The notes below the pieces were generated by a model that worked only from the letters and a program-made list of their open reading frames with translations, had not been told where the DNA came from and did not search any database. A stretch of DNA of 64,000 bases from Duganella sp. SG902 (lineage in GTDB: Bacteria; Pseudomonadota; Gammaproteobacteria; Burkholderiales; Burkholderiaceae_D). The translations under genes and the position numbers were made by a program. Within the stretch, counting starts at the first letter, position 1. The number at the start of each line of letters is the position of its first letter. Below, one piece after another: positions 9,624 through 21,455 of the stretch. The DNA lies in assembly GCF_013376005.1 (NCBI RefSeq), contig NZ_JABMJK010000003.1, positions 124,001 through 188,000 on the forward strand. Reading direction: 5' to 3'.

Positions 9624-10837
9624 TTCAGGCGTTCGCCGCGTCCCGCCAGGCGCGCCATCACGCCCACCGCGTGATCGATCTGCGCCCGGGTGTGGCCGGC
9701 GTTCATCATGAAGCGCAGGCGCGCCTGTCCCACCGGCGCGGCCGGGAACTGGATCGAGTCCACGTGCACGCCCTCGGCGCGCAACGCCATCGCGTGGCGC
9801 TGACACAGCTCCGCGTCGCCGATCAGCACCGGCAAAATCGGCGTGGCGGTCGAGATGATGGTGTAACCCAGCGGCGCCATGCGCTCGATGAAGTAGCGCT
9901 GGTTGTCCCATAGGCGCTGGCGGCGCTGCGGCTCCTCTTCCAGGATGTCCAGCGCGGCCAGCAGCGCGGCCGCCTGGTCCGGCGGCGGCGGGCAGGTGAA
10001 GCCGTAGGCGGAGCTGGTCAGGCGGATCACGTCCGCCACGTCCTTCTCCACCGCCACGAAGCCGCCGATGGCGCCCAGCGCCTTGCTCAAGGTCCCCATC
10101 TGCATGATGTTGGCGCTGTAGCAGTTGAAGTGCTCCGAGGTGCCGCCGCCGTGTGCGCCCAGGATGCCGGTGGCGTGCGCGTCGTCGACGTACAGCAGCG
10201 CGCCGTAACGCTCGGCCAGCGCCACCAGTTCCGGCAGCGGCGCGATCGTGCCCTCCATGCTGAACACGCCGTCGCTGACGATGATCGGCGTGGTGCCGTC
10301 GACGGCGCCGGCGCGCAGCAGCGATTCAAGATGGTCCATGTCGCAATGGCGGTAGTTGTAGCGCAGCGCGCCCGACATCTGGATACCCTCGCGGATCGAG
10401 ATATGATTGAACTCGTCCGAGTAGTAGGCGTACTTGTGGCGCTTGCGCGAGCGGAAACCATGCAGGCGCGCCAGCGTGGCCGCCTTGACGATCGACGACA
10501 ACACGCCGATGTTGGTCATGTAGCCGGTCACGAACAACACCGCATCGCTCTTGTGTTTCAGGGCGCCGAGGCGGCGTTCCAGCTCGCGGTACACCTCCAG
10601 GTCGCCGCCCAGCAGGCGCGATTCGCAATTGCCCACGCCATAGCGGTCCAGCCCCTGCTTGGCCGCCGCCACCAGGCGCGGATGGTTGGCCAGCGCGAGG
10701 TAGTTGTTGGTGCTGAAGGACACCACCGTTTCGCCGCCGGTGACAAAGGTGGGATCGGGCAGCGTGCTGTGCACCGACGAGTCGTGATGGATGGGATGAT
10801 GCTGAAGCCAGCTGGCGATGTCGCTTAAGTCGTGCAT
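9620..10837 (-). CDS. PLP-dependent alpha-oxoamine synthase-like enzyme
   Basis: This 405-aa fold-type I PLP enzyme has the BioF/KBL/serine palmitoyltransferase/CqsA pattern: SFSTNNYLALANHP near the N terminus, FVTGYMTNIGVLSS, the cofactor Asp/His motif VDDAHATGILG and the Schiff-base Lys252 in MGTLSKALGAIGG. Such enzymes condense an amino acid with an acyl-CoA and release CO2. An extra basic loop (LARLHGFRSRKRHK, about residues 122-135) precedes the YSDEFNHISI segment. No biotin, threonine-dehydrogenase or lipid genes are adjacent, so BioF or KBL roles are not supported. A CqsA/LqsA-like signal-synthase role is possible but unproven; the convergent neighbour is an HD-GYP regulator. Confidence 0.75.
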   Translation of the reverse strand: MHDLSDIASWLQHHPIHHDSSVHSTLPDPTFVTGGETVVSFSTNNYLALANHPRLVAAAKQGLDRYGVGNCESRLLGGDLEVYRELERRLGALKHKSDAVLFVTGYMTNIGVLSSIVKAATLARLHGFRSRKRHKYAYYSDEFNHISIREGIQMSGALRYNYRHCDMDHLESLLRAGAVDGTTPIIVSDGVFSMEGTIAPLPELVALAERYGALLYVDDAHATGILGAHGGGTSEHFNCYSANIMQMGTLSKALGAIGGFVAVEKDVADVIRLTSSAYGFTCPPPPDQAAALLAALDILEEEPQRRQRLWDNQRYFIERMAPLGYTIISTATPILPVLIGDAELCQRHAMALRAEGVHVDSIQFPAAPVGQARLRFMMNAGHTRAQIDHAVGVMARLAGRGERLN

Positions 10838-10920
10838 GATGTGGGAGGCCGGATACGATCAGTCCATCATAGGGCTGGGCGGCTTACCACAAGCTTGCGG
10901 TCACATTACCAATTGGTTAG

Positions 10921-12270
10921 CTAGCCCGCCGCCAGCGGCAGCACGATGCGCGCGACCAGTCCCGGCGCGCCATCCTCCAGCACCAGCTTGCCGTCGTGCG
11001 AGGTGGCGGTGGCGCTGACGATGGACAGGCCCAGTCCATTGCCCGGCATGTGGCGGCTCTTGTCGAGGCGATAGAAGCGCTGCGTCACCTTGTCGCGCTC
11101 CTCCGCCGGGATGCCGGGACCGTTGTCGTGTACCGAGATCGAGGCGTCGCCGAGATGCAGGCCGGCGCGCACGTGGATGGCGGCGCCGGGCCCGGCGTAC
11201 TTGATGGCGTTGTCCAGCAGGCTGGCGACGGCGCTGGCCAGCAGGTTGCGGTCGCCGTCCACGTACAGCGAATCCGGCGCGTCCACGGTCAGCTGGATGC
11301 CGCTGTCCTCGGCGATGGCCTCGTACATCTCGCCGATGTCGGCCACCACGCGCCCCAGGTCCAGCCGCTCGAACAGGCGGCCGCGCATGCCCGATTCGGC
11401 CTCCGCGATCTGCAGCAGGCGCTCGAACAGCCGTATCAGGTCGTCGATATCGTCGATGGCGTCGTGCGCGGCGCCGGACAGGCGCGGCACCGTCATCTCG
11501 TGGCGCAGCGCGTCGTCCAGCCGGCCGCGAATCCGGCTCAGCGGCGTGCGCAGGTCGTGGGCGATGGCGTTGGAGACGTGGCGTATGCCCTCCATCAGCA
11601 GCTCGATGCGGTCCAGCATGCGGTTGATGTCGCGGTTGAGCAGCGCGAATTCGTCGTTGCCGGTGACGGGGATGCGCGGACTCAGGTCGCCGGCCTCGAT
11701 CTGCGCGGCCGTGCGGCGGATCTCGCCCAGGCGCGCCTCGATGCTGCGGCGGAACAGCAGCGCGCCGGCGACGGTCAGCATCAGCGACACGCAGGCGCCG
11801 GCCAGCAGCGCGCGCCAGATCACCTCGCGCACCGCCTCCTCCTCGCTCAGGTCGCGCCCGACGATCAGCGTGCCGCCCTGGACCAACGGTCGCAGGTACA
11901 GCCGCGCCGGCGCGCTGCGGCCATTGCGCAGCACCTTGGAGGTGACCATGTCCGGCGCCTCGGCCACGCTGGGCCAGGAGGCGAGGTTGCCAGCCAGCGG
12001 CGAGCCGTCGGTGTCGAGGATTTGAAAGATCTCGCGGTCGCTGTCGACGCCGTCGCTCAGCAGGCGGGTTACGGCGCTCTGCAGGTTGCCGCCGCCGGCG
12101 TTGTCCAGCAGGCGCTCGGTCTGCGCCATGATCTTGCCATCGATGTTCTGGTCGATCACGCCGATGGTACCGCTGTAGAACACCAGCGATACCGCCACGA
12201 TGGAGGCGATCCCCAGCAGGCCGTAGCCCAGCACCAGCTTGGCGGCGATCGAGGTGCGGAGCTTAAACAC
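10921..12270 (-). CDS. Sensor histidine kinase, OmpR-pair type
   Basis: This 449-aa kinase has two membrane helices (about residues 13-33 and 153-175) enclosing a periplasmic domain of about 120 residues, then HAMP (about 175-228), HisKA with His238 in AIAHDLRTPLSR, and HATPase (N box LLDNAIKYAG, G1 DNGPGIP, G2 GNGLGLS). The start is GTG at 12270, overlapping the regulator's stop by 8 bases, so the pair is translationally coupled. The architecture resembles the QseC/CusS group. The stimulus cannot be read from the sequence and no obvious effector operon is adjacent. Confidence 0.92.
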   Translation of the reverse strand: MFKLRTSIAAKLVLGYGLLGIASIVAVSLVFYSGTIGVIDQNIDGKIMAQTERLLDNAGGGNLQSAVTRLLSDGVDSDREIFQILDTDGSPLAGNLASWPSVAEAPDMVTSKVLRNGRSAPARLYLRPLVQGGTLIVGRDLSEEEAVREVIWRALLAGACVSLMLTVAGALLFRRSIEARLGEIRRTAAQIEAGDLSPRIPVTGNDEFALLNRDINRMLDRIELLMEGIRHVSNAIAHDLRTPLSRIRGRLDDALRHEMTVPRLSGAAHDAIDDIDDLIRLFERLLQIAEAESGMRGRLFERLDLGRVVADIGEMYEAIAEDSGIQLTVDAPDSLYVDGDRNLLASAVASLLDNAIKYAGPGAAIHVRAGLHLGDASISVHDNGPGIPAEERDKVTQRFYRLDKSRHMPGNGLGLSIVSATATSHDGKLVLEDGAPGLVARIVLPLAAG

Positions 12271-12970
12271 CCGCCATCTCCGCCTCGTCCGGCGGCGTCA
12301 CGCCCATGCGGTAGCCAACGCCGCGCAGCGTGTGGATCAGCTGCACCGGGAAGTCCTTGTCGACCTTGGCGCGCAGGCGCGAGATCTGCACGTCGATCAC
12401 ATTGGTCTGCGGATCGAAGTGATAGTCCCACACCGACTCCAGCAGCATGGTGCGGGTCACCACCTGGTTCTCATTGCGCATCAGGTATTCCAGCAGGCGG
12501 TATTCGCGCGGCTGCAGCGTGATGACCTTGTTGCCGCGCGTGACGCGCAGCGTGCGCAGGTCGAGCCGCAGGTCGGCCACCTGCAGCTGCGTGCTGTCGG
12601 CGCCGGGCGCGCTGCGGCGCAGCAGCGCCTCCACGCGCGCCAGCAGTTCGGAAAAGGCGAAAGGCTTGGAGAGATAGTCGTCGGCGCCGCCGCGCAGGCC
12701 GGTCACGCGGGCGTCGATGGTGGTCATGGCGCTGACGATGATGACCGGCGTCTGCTTGCCCAGCGCGCGCAGCTTGTCGACGATGGACAGGCCGTCGATG
12801 CGCCCCGGCAGCATGCGGTCGAGGATGATGATGTCCCACTCCTCGCTGCTGGCGTAATCCAGTCCGTCCGGGCCGGTGGCGGCGGCGGTGACCACATAGC
12901 CGGCCTCGCGCAAGCCCTTGCAGATGTAGTTGGAGGTTTCGGCTTCGTCTTCTATAACCAGGCAGCGCAC
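12263..12970 (-). CDS. OmpR/PhoB-family response regulator
   Basis: This 235-aa regulator has a receiver (about residues 1-115; acidic pair ED at 7-8, acceptor Asp51 in IIILDRMLPG, conserved Lys in YLSKPFAFSE) and a winged-helix DNA-binding domain (about 130-225, with LQPREYRLLEYLM and DVQISRLRAKVD). The GTG start at 12970 has a GGAGAA ribosome site 6 bases upstream. It precedes its kinase in the same operon. By residue pattern it falls in the CusR/QseB-like group. Receiver phosphorylation should promote binding to direct repeats near target promoters. Confidence 0.93.
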   Translation of the reverse strand: MRCLVIEDEAETSNYICKGLREAGYVVTAAATGPDGLDYASSEEWDIIILDRMLPGRIDGLSIVDKLRALGKQTPVIIVSAMTTIDARVTGLRGGADDYLSKPFAFSELLARVEALLRRSAPGADSTQLQVADLRLDLRTLRVTRGNKVITLQPREYRLLEYLMRNENQVVTRTMLLESVWDYHFDPQTNVIDVQISRLRAKVDKDFPVQLIHTLRGVGYRMGVTPPDEAEMAGV

Positions 12971-13004
12971 GCGATTCTCCGCAATTCAGTGATGATCGCG
13001 TATT

Positions 13005-14120
13005 CTACCTTGGCCGGCCGGCCAGCTCGCGGTACAGCGCATGGTAGTTCTCGGCCATCTTTTCGGCGGTGAACAGTTGCCAGTAGCGCGCCTCGGCGCG
13101 GCGGCCCATCCCGGCCGCCAGTTCCGGGTTCTCCCACAGCGTGCGCATGGCGGCGCCCAGCGCGGCCGGATCGTCCGGCGGCACCACCAGGCCGGTGTCC
13201 TGGTCGATGTTGATGTAGGTGGTGCCGGTGCCGATCTCGCTGGAGATCATCGGCTTGCCGTACATGGCGCCCTCCAGCAGCGAGATGCCGAAAGCCTCCG
13301 AGCGCAGGTGCGACGGGAACACCATGGCGTAGCTCAGCTCCAGCAGCGCCGCCTTGTCCTCTTCCGACACCGCGCCGATGAACCGCACGTGGGTCAGGCC
13401 GAGGCGCCGCGCGTGCTCCTTCAACTCCTGCTCGATCGGGCCGGCGCCGACGATCACCACCGGGTAGTCGACATCGGCCATGGCGTCCAGCAGGATGTGC
13501 AGGCCCTTGTAGTAGCGCAGCACGCCGACGAACAGGAAGAAGCGTTCGCCAACCTCGGCGCGCCACTTGGCCTTCAATTCCTCGGACGGTACCGGATAAA
13601 TCGACTTGTCCAAGCCGTAGGTGATGGTGCGGGTCTTGTGCGCGAAGCGCTTCAGCACCGGCGACGAGGCCAGATAGTTGGGTGAGGTCGCCACCACCGT
13701 GTCCACGCTGCGCAGGAAACGGCGCTTGAGCGGGGTGTACACGCGCAGCAGGTTCTTCTGGCGCACGATGTCCGAGTGATAGGTCACCACGCTCGGCTTC
13801 TTCACGCGCGCCATGAAATGGGCCAGGTCCATGAACGGCCACGGGAAATGGTAGTGGATCACGTCCGCATCGCGCGCCAGGCGCGCCAGCTGGCGGATCG
13901 CCGCGAACGAAAAGCCGGTCGACGCCACCTCGAAGTCGAGCGGCACGCGGTGCACCACGTGGCCGTCGATCTCGATCCGCGACGGGCCGTTGCGGCTCAG
14001 CGTCAGCACTTCATTGGTCACGCCCAGGCGTCCCGTGCCCACGCACAGCTGGCGGATCACCTGCTCGATGCCGCCCCAGGTGTCGGGGTAATAGGTTTTG
14101 TAGAAATGGAGGACGCGCAT
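13005..14120 (-). CDS. GT4-family glycosyltransferase, last gene of the GDP-deoxyhexose operon
   Basis: This 371-aa GT-B enzyme has the N-terminal motif YYPDTWGGIEQV, the acceptor-side YHSDIVRQ segment, the donor-side FVGVLRYYKGLHILLDA and the E-X7-E motif in SEAFGISLLEGA (about residue 280). It is cytoplasmic with no membrane helix. It closely follows the other GT4 gene and the gmd-rmd pair, so it probably transfers mannose or D-rhamnose from a GDP-sugar onto a lipid-linked glycan, as WbpY/WbpZ-type enzymes do for A-band polysaccharide. The exact acceptor and linkage cannot be inferred. Confidence 0.88.
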   Translation of the reverse strand: MRVLHFYKTYYPDTWGGIEQVIRQLCVGTGRLGVTNEVLTLSRNGPSRIEIDGHVVHRVPLDFEVASTGFSFAAIRQLARLARDADVIHYHFPWPFMDLAHFMARVKKPSVVTYHSDIVRQKNLLRVYTPLKRRFLRSVDTVVATSPNYLASSPVLKRFAHKTRTITYGLDKSIYPVPSEELKAKWRAEVGERFFLFVGVLRYYKGLHILLDAMADVDYPVVIVGAGPIEQELKEHARRLGLTHVRFIGAVSEEDKAALLELSYAMVFPSHLRSEAFGISLLEGAMYGKPMISSEIGTGTTYINIDQDTGLVVPPDDPAALGAAMRTLWENPELAAGMGRRAEARYWQLFTAEKMAENYHALYRELAGRPR

Positions 14121-14123
14121 AGC

Positions 14124-15287
14124 TTAAGACAGTACTTCCTGATAGACGGCGACAGTGCGGCGTGCCGCCTCGTTCCATGTGAGTTCCAGCGCGCGGCGAT
14201 GGCCGGCGGCGATGCAGCGCGCGCGCGCGCCGTCGTCGCGCGCCAGCGTGGTCATGGCGGCGGTGATGTCGCCCACCGACAGCGGATCGAATTCCAGCGC
14301 CGCGCCGTTGGCCACCTCCGGCAGCGAGGTGGTGTTGGAACAGGCCACCGGCACGCCGCTGGCGAACGCCTCCACCAGCGGCAGGCCGAAACCTTCGTGC
14401 AGCGAGGGGAAGATGAAAGCGGCGGCGCCGGCGTAGATGTGGCGCAGGTGACGCTCGTCGGTCAACTGGTCCAGCCACACCACGTTCTCGCCGCGCTGCC
14501 GCGCATCCTTGATACGTTTCACCAGTTCCTCGCTGCGCCAGCCCGGCTGGCCGACGATCACCAGCTGGCGCGCCGAGCGCAGCACCGGTGGCAGCGCCAG
14601 GTAAGCCTCCAGCAGGCGCTCGACGTTCTTGCGCGGCTGCAGCGTGCCGACGAACAGGAAGTAGCCCTCGCGCAGACCGTGCAGGCCCAGCGTCACGTCG
14701 CGCTCATCCACCGACGGCTGCTCGAACCAGTGCGCGGCCACGCCATGGTGCACCACGCTGATCCTGTTTTCATCCACGCCAAAGCACTCCACCAGCTCGC
14801 GGATGGAGAAGCGCGAACCGGTGATCACATGCCGCGCCTTGCGCGCGGCCCTGACCTGCAGCCAGTTCTTCAGCTTGCGCATCTTCGGGCTGGCCCATTC
14901 GGGATGCGAAATCGGCAGCGCGTCGTGCAGCGTGGCCACCACGGGGCAGTCCATGCGCACGATGCGGTAATCGGTGGCGTGGAAGAGATCGAGCGGCGCC
15001 GCGCCCTTGCCCAGCGCAGCCTGAGTGCTCAGGTGCACGGACGACGGCAGGATCAAGTCGCCCAGCGTCGCCAGCGGGAACGACAGCGGCAGGCCGCGGC
15101 CCAGCCGCAGCTTGCGGGTATCGCCGTGCGGCGCGAACGACAGCGGCAATACCTCCACCCCGGCGTGCGGCAGGTGCTCCAGCAAGGCGCGGCTGTAGAC
15201 GCCCAGGCCATCGAGGCGGCCGCCGGTCAGCACCGGTTCGGCCGTCGTCACCGACAGGCCGACGCGCAGGGCGGGCTGGGTGCTCAC
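14124..15287 (-). CDS. GT4-family glycosyltransferase
   Basis: This 387-aa GT-B enzyme has the donor-binding segment LFVGTLQPRKNVERLLEA (about residues 195-212) and the E-X7-E motif in HEGFGLPLVEAFASG (about 285-300). It resembles mannosyl/rhamnosyl transferases of the WbdB/WbpY type. The start overlaps the rmd stop by 4 bases (ATGA), and the next GT4 gene begins 3 bases after its stop. This tight packing supports one transcript making and using a GDP-linked deoxyhexose. Confidence 0.88.
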   Translation of the reverse strand: MSTQPALRVGLSVTTAEPVLTGGRLDGLGVYSRALLEHLPHAGVEVLPLSFAPHGDTRKLRLGRGLPLSFPLATLGDLILPSSVHLSTQAALGKGAAPLDLFHATDYRIVRMDCPVVATLHDALPISHPEWASPKMRKLKNWLQVRAARKARHVITGSRFSIRELVECFGVDENRISVVHHGVAAHWFEQPSVDERDVTLGLHGLREGYFLFVGTLQPRKNVERLLEAYLALPPVLRSARQLVIVGQPGWRSEELVKRIKDARQRGENVVWLDQLTDERHLRHIYAGAAAFIFPSLHEGFGLPLVEAFASGVPVACSNTTSLPEVANGAALEFDPLSVGDITAAMTTLARDDGARARCIAAGHRRALELTWNEAARRTVAVYQEVLS

Positions 15288-16195
15288 GCCGAATACATCC
15301 AGCGCAGCGTGTCGGCCAGCGGCACGATGTCCAGCGGGCCGGTGGCGGCCACCAGACGGCGATTGTCGCCCACCAGGCGCACCACCTCATTGGCGCGCAC
15401 GAAGGCGGGATTGACGTGGACATTGATCTGGTAGCCGGCGATGTCGGCCATCATGTCCAGCGCCTCGCCCAGCGAGTAAGCGTGGCCGGAGCAGATATTG
15501 AAGGTGCCGCCCAGCGCGGCCGGCGCCGCCAGCAGCTTGCGGTAGCTGCGCGCCACCATGCGCACATCGGAAAAGTCGCGCCACACGTGCAGGTTGCCCA
15601 ACTCGATATCGGCGGCCTTGCGGCGGAAGTGCGAGACGATTTTCGGCAGCAGGAAATTCTCGTGCTGGCCCACGCCGGTGTAGTTGAAAGGACGGACCAT
15701 GATCAGCGGCAGCTTGTCCTGCCACAGGCGCGCCATGTACTCCATGGACAGCTTGCTGACTGCGTAATCGTTGGCCGGCGCCGCCGGCACGTCCTCGTGG
15801 ATCACGCCGACGTCGGTATTGCCATAGATATTGGCGCTCGACGCCAGCAGCACGGCCGACGGCTTGCTCTCCAGCGCGGCCAGCGCCTCCAGCAGGTTGC
15901 GCGTGCCGGCCACGTTGACGCGGTAGATTTGTTCAACGTCGCCGTGGGCGACGAAGGCGATGGCGGCCAGGTGGGCCACCACGTCCGGCCGCACTTCCGC
16001 CACCACGGCGGCCAGGCCGGCGCGGTCGTTCAGATCGACCGCGTACTCGCCGGCGCCCGGCGCCTGGCCGGGCGTGATGGTGCCGAAGACTTCATAACCG
16101 GCCGCGCGCAGTTCCTGCGCGACGTACTGGCCGGTGAAGCCGGACAAACCGGTAATCAGGGCGCGCTTGCCCATGCCTTCAGCGGCCATCGCCAC
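15284..16195 (-). CDS. rmd: GDP-6-deoxy-D-mannose reductase (GDP-4-keto reductase)
   Basis: This 303-aa short-chain-type epimerase/reductase has the Rossmann motif GLSGFTGQYV, the catalytic YAVSK (YxxxK) and SSANIYG preceding it. Paired with gmd immediately upstream, it matches RMD: NADPH-dependent reduction of GDP-4-keto-6-deoxy-D-mannose to GDP-D-rhamnose. It lacks the longer C-terminal portion typical of GDP-L-fucose synthase (about 320 aa), which favours the rhamnose branch; that choice is an inference. A shorter start at the MGKRALITG methionine (residue 8) is possible. The gene sits 3 bases downstream of gmd. Confidence 0.83.
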   Translation of the reverse strand: MAMAAEGMGKRALITGLSGFTGQYVAQELRAAGYEVFGTITPGQAPGAGEYAVDLNDRAGLAAVVAEVRPDVVAHLAAIAFVAHGDVEQIYRVNVAGTRNLLEALAALESKPSAVLLASSANIYGNTDVGVIHEDVPAAPANDYAVSKLSMEYMARLWQDKLPLIMVRPFNYTGVGQHENFLLPKIVSHFRRKAADIELGNLHVWRDFSDVRMVARSYRKLLAAPAALGGTFNICSGHAYSLGEALDMMADIAGYQINVHVNPAFVRANEVVRLVGDNRRLVAATGPLDIVPLADTLRWMYSA

Positions 16196-16198
16196 TCC

Positions 16199-17254
<1,056 letters not shown>

Positions 17255-17366
17255 TCAAATCGTGGGTAATCTTAGTAACCCGATATTGTAACAGAGGGCT
17301 ATATGCGCATTTCTCACGAAAACCCTCGTTTTACATCACTTACATCTTGTTACAGGAGAAATAAAT

Positions 17367-17421
17367 TCGGGGTCAGCTCTGGCAATCGGACATTTTGTCC
17401 GATTGCCAGAGCTGACCCCGA
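17367..17421. repeat. 55-bp perfect palindrome with GGGGTCAG ends
   Basis: Two 26-base arms are perfectly complementary around a 3-base loop (17393-17395). The outer bases read CGGGGTCAG..., mirrored by ...CTGACCCCG. The right end lies 12 bases after the maeB stop, between maeB and gmd, both on the minus strand. It shares its terminal CGGGGTCAG with the larger palindrome at 26042-26131, but the interiors are unrelated. It may act as a 3' mRNA barrier for maeB and probably belongs to a REP/MITE-like family. Confidence 0.9.
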
Positions 17422-17433
17422 CTCGGGTACGAA

Positions 17434-19752
<2,319 letters not shown>

Positions 19753-20063
19753 GCTTTACAGCCTTCCCATATTTGTGCGATCGAAGGCCTATGATTTTAT
19801 CAGACCAATTCTTTCAATTAAGTAGGTATTTTCACCAACTGACAGCGGCGTTGGCGGCATTTTTCCTGAACATCGCGGGGGTTAGCCGAATTTTTGCCAC
19901 AATAAACCATGGATAAGCTCAACATAATCAATTTTCCAGAATCATTATGTTTAGCTATCAGTCGATGAAATTTGATTGAAATTGTCGATATTTCACCATG
20001 CGGAGCGTGCCCGCGTGTAAATCGGCTAAGCTAAAGTCATCAACCGTACCGCAGGAGAATTCC
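19753..20063. other. AT-rich divergent intergenic region between maeB and the 132-aa gene
   Basis: These 311 bases carry no supportable gene. They are clearly more AT-rich than the surroundings, as expected for two divergent promoters. One inverted repeat stands out: AACATAAT (19921-19928) and ATTATGTT (19944-19951), 8-bp perfect arms with a 15-base spacer, a possible operator. I could not assign convincing -35/-10 pairs. Confidence 0.5.
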
Positions 20064-20462
20064 ATGGCCGCCTTGATTGTTTCCAAACGACTTCCCGAAC
20101 CGGCCGGTGCATCGCCGCAGGGCGCCGCCTGGCAACAATTGCTGCGCTGGCAGGAAAACGCCCAGCAGCTGGCGTTTGTCTACACCCGCTCGCTGGGCGG
20201 GCTGATCCACACCGGCCAGGGCAGGCTGGACCAGCTGACGCTGGACGCCGCCACCATCGAGGCCGGCGCCAGCAAGCTGTACATCGTGCTGGCCGGCGCC
20301 TCGTACGAGGCCGGGCCGCAACTGTTCTTCACGCCGAATATGCTGAGCCGCTTCCACGTCAACGGCGTGGCCGTGCGGCTGGCCAACCACGACTGGCTGT
20401 TCCTGTCGGATGAATCGCTGCCGGCCATCGGCATGGAAAACCTGCAAAAGCGGATTGAATAG
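20064..20462 (+). CDS. Conserved-looking protein of unknown function, 132 aa
   Basis: I do not recognise this family. The start ATG at 20064 is set by the ribosome site AGGAGAA 6 bases upstream; an open frame extends further 5' but without a site. The protein is soluble with no signal peptide. It is mixed alpha/beta in appearance, with a hydrophobic stretch around SKLYIVLAGASYEAGPQLFF and a basic end. thiL starts 18 bases after its stop on the same strand, so the two probably share a transcript. That suggests a housekeeping rather than accessory role, but no function can be assigned. Confidence 0.7.
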   Translation: MAALIVSKRLPEPAGASPQGAAWQQLLRWQENAQQLAFVYTRSLGGLIHTGQGRLDQLTLDAATIEAGASKLYIVLAGASYEAGPQLFFTPNMLSRFHVNGVAVRLANHDWLFLSDESLPAIGMENLQKRIE

Positions 20463-20480
20463 CGGCGGTACAATACCGTC

Positions 20481-21455
20481 ATGCTCTCCGAATTCGACCT
20501 CATCAAGGAATACTTCCAGCGTCCCCACCATGCCACGCGCGCCGCGCTGGGCATCGGCGACGACTGCGCCCTGATCGCGCCCACCCCCGGCATGCAGACC
20601 GCCATCTCCTCCGACATGCTGGTGGAAGGCCGCCATTTCTTTGCCGGCGAGGATGCGCGGCGGCTGGGCCACAAGTCATTGGCGGTCAACCTGTCCGACC
20701 TGGCGGCCATGGGCGCGCGCCCGGTGGGCTTCACGCTGGCGCTGGCCCTGCCCGCCGCCGACCGCGCCTGGCTGCACGGCTTCGCGCAAGGCCTGTTCGC
20801 GCTGGCCGACGCCTTCAACATCGAGCTGATCGGCGGCGACACCACCAAGGGGCCGCTCAACATCTGCATCACCGTGTTCGGCGAGGTGGCGCCGGGGCGC
20901 GCGCTGCGCCGCGGCGCGGCCCGGCCCGGCGACGACATCTGGATTTCCGGCACCCTGGGCGACGCCCGCCTGGCGCTGGCCGGTTATCGCGGCGAGCTGG
21001 CGCAGCCGCTCGATGACGCCAGCCAGCGCGGCGCCGCCGCGCGCCTGCACACGCCGGTGCCGCGGGTGGAGCTGGGCGTGCTGCTGGCCGAGCAGGGCAT
21101 CGCCCACGCGGCCATCGATATCTCGGACGGCCTGATCGGCGACCTCGGCCACATTCTGACGCTATCCGGCGCCGGCGCCACGCTGGACGTCGACGCGCTG
21201 CCGGCCGGCGACGTGCTGGCCACGCGCGACACGGCGCTGCGGCGCGCCTACAGCGCCGCCGGCGGCGACGACTACGAGTTGTGCTTCACGGCGCCGGCCT
21301 CGGCGCGCGCGGCCGTGCTGGCGGCGGCCGCCAGCGTGGCCACGCCGGTCACGCGCGTGGGCATCATCGAGGCGCAAGCGGGCCTGCGGCTGGTGGACGC
21401 CGCCGGCGCGCCGCTCGACCTGCGGCTGGCCGGCTTCGATCACTTCACTTCCTGA
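20481..21455 (+). CDS. thiL: Thiamine-monophosphate kinase
   Basis: This 324-aa protein has the ThiL/PurM-like fold markers: SEFDLIKEYF at the start, GIGDDCALI with the metal-binding aspartates, SSDMLVEGRHFF, LSDLAAMGARPV, IGGDTTKG and the C-terminal AGGDDYELCFTAP. It phosphorylates thiamine monophosphate to thiamine pyrophosphate using ATP and Mg2+. Length fits the family (about 320-330). The last 16 bases overlap the end of the convergent signalling gene. The other thiamine genes are not in the window. Confidence 0.95.
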   Translation: MLSEFDLIKEYFQRPHHATRAALGIGDDCALIAPTPGMQTAISSDMLVEGRHFFAGEDARRLGHKSLAVNLSDLAAMGARPVGFTLALALPAADRAWLHGFAQGLFALADAFNIELIGGDTTKGPLNICITVFGEVAPGRALRRGAARPGDDIWISGTLGDARLALAGYRGELAQPLDDASQRGAAARLHTPVPRVELGVLLAEQGIAHAAIDISDGLIGDLGHILTLSGAGATLDVDALPAGDVLATRDTALRRAYSAAGGDDYELCFTAPASARAAVLAAAASVATPVTRVGIIEAQAGLRLVDAAGAPLDLRLAGFDHFTS

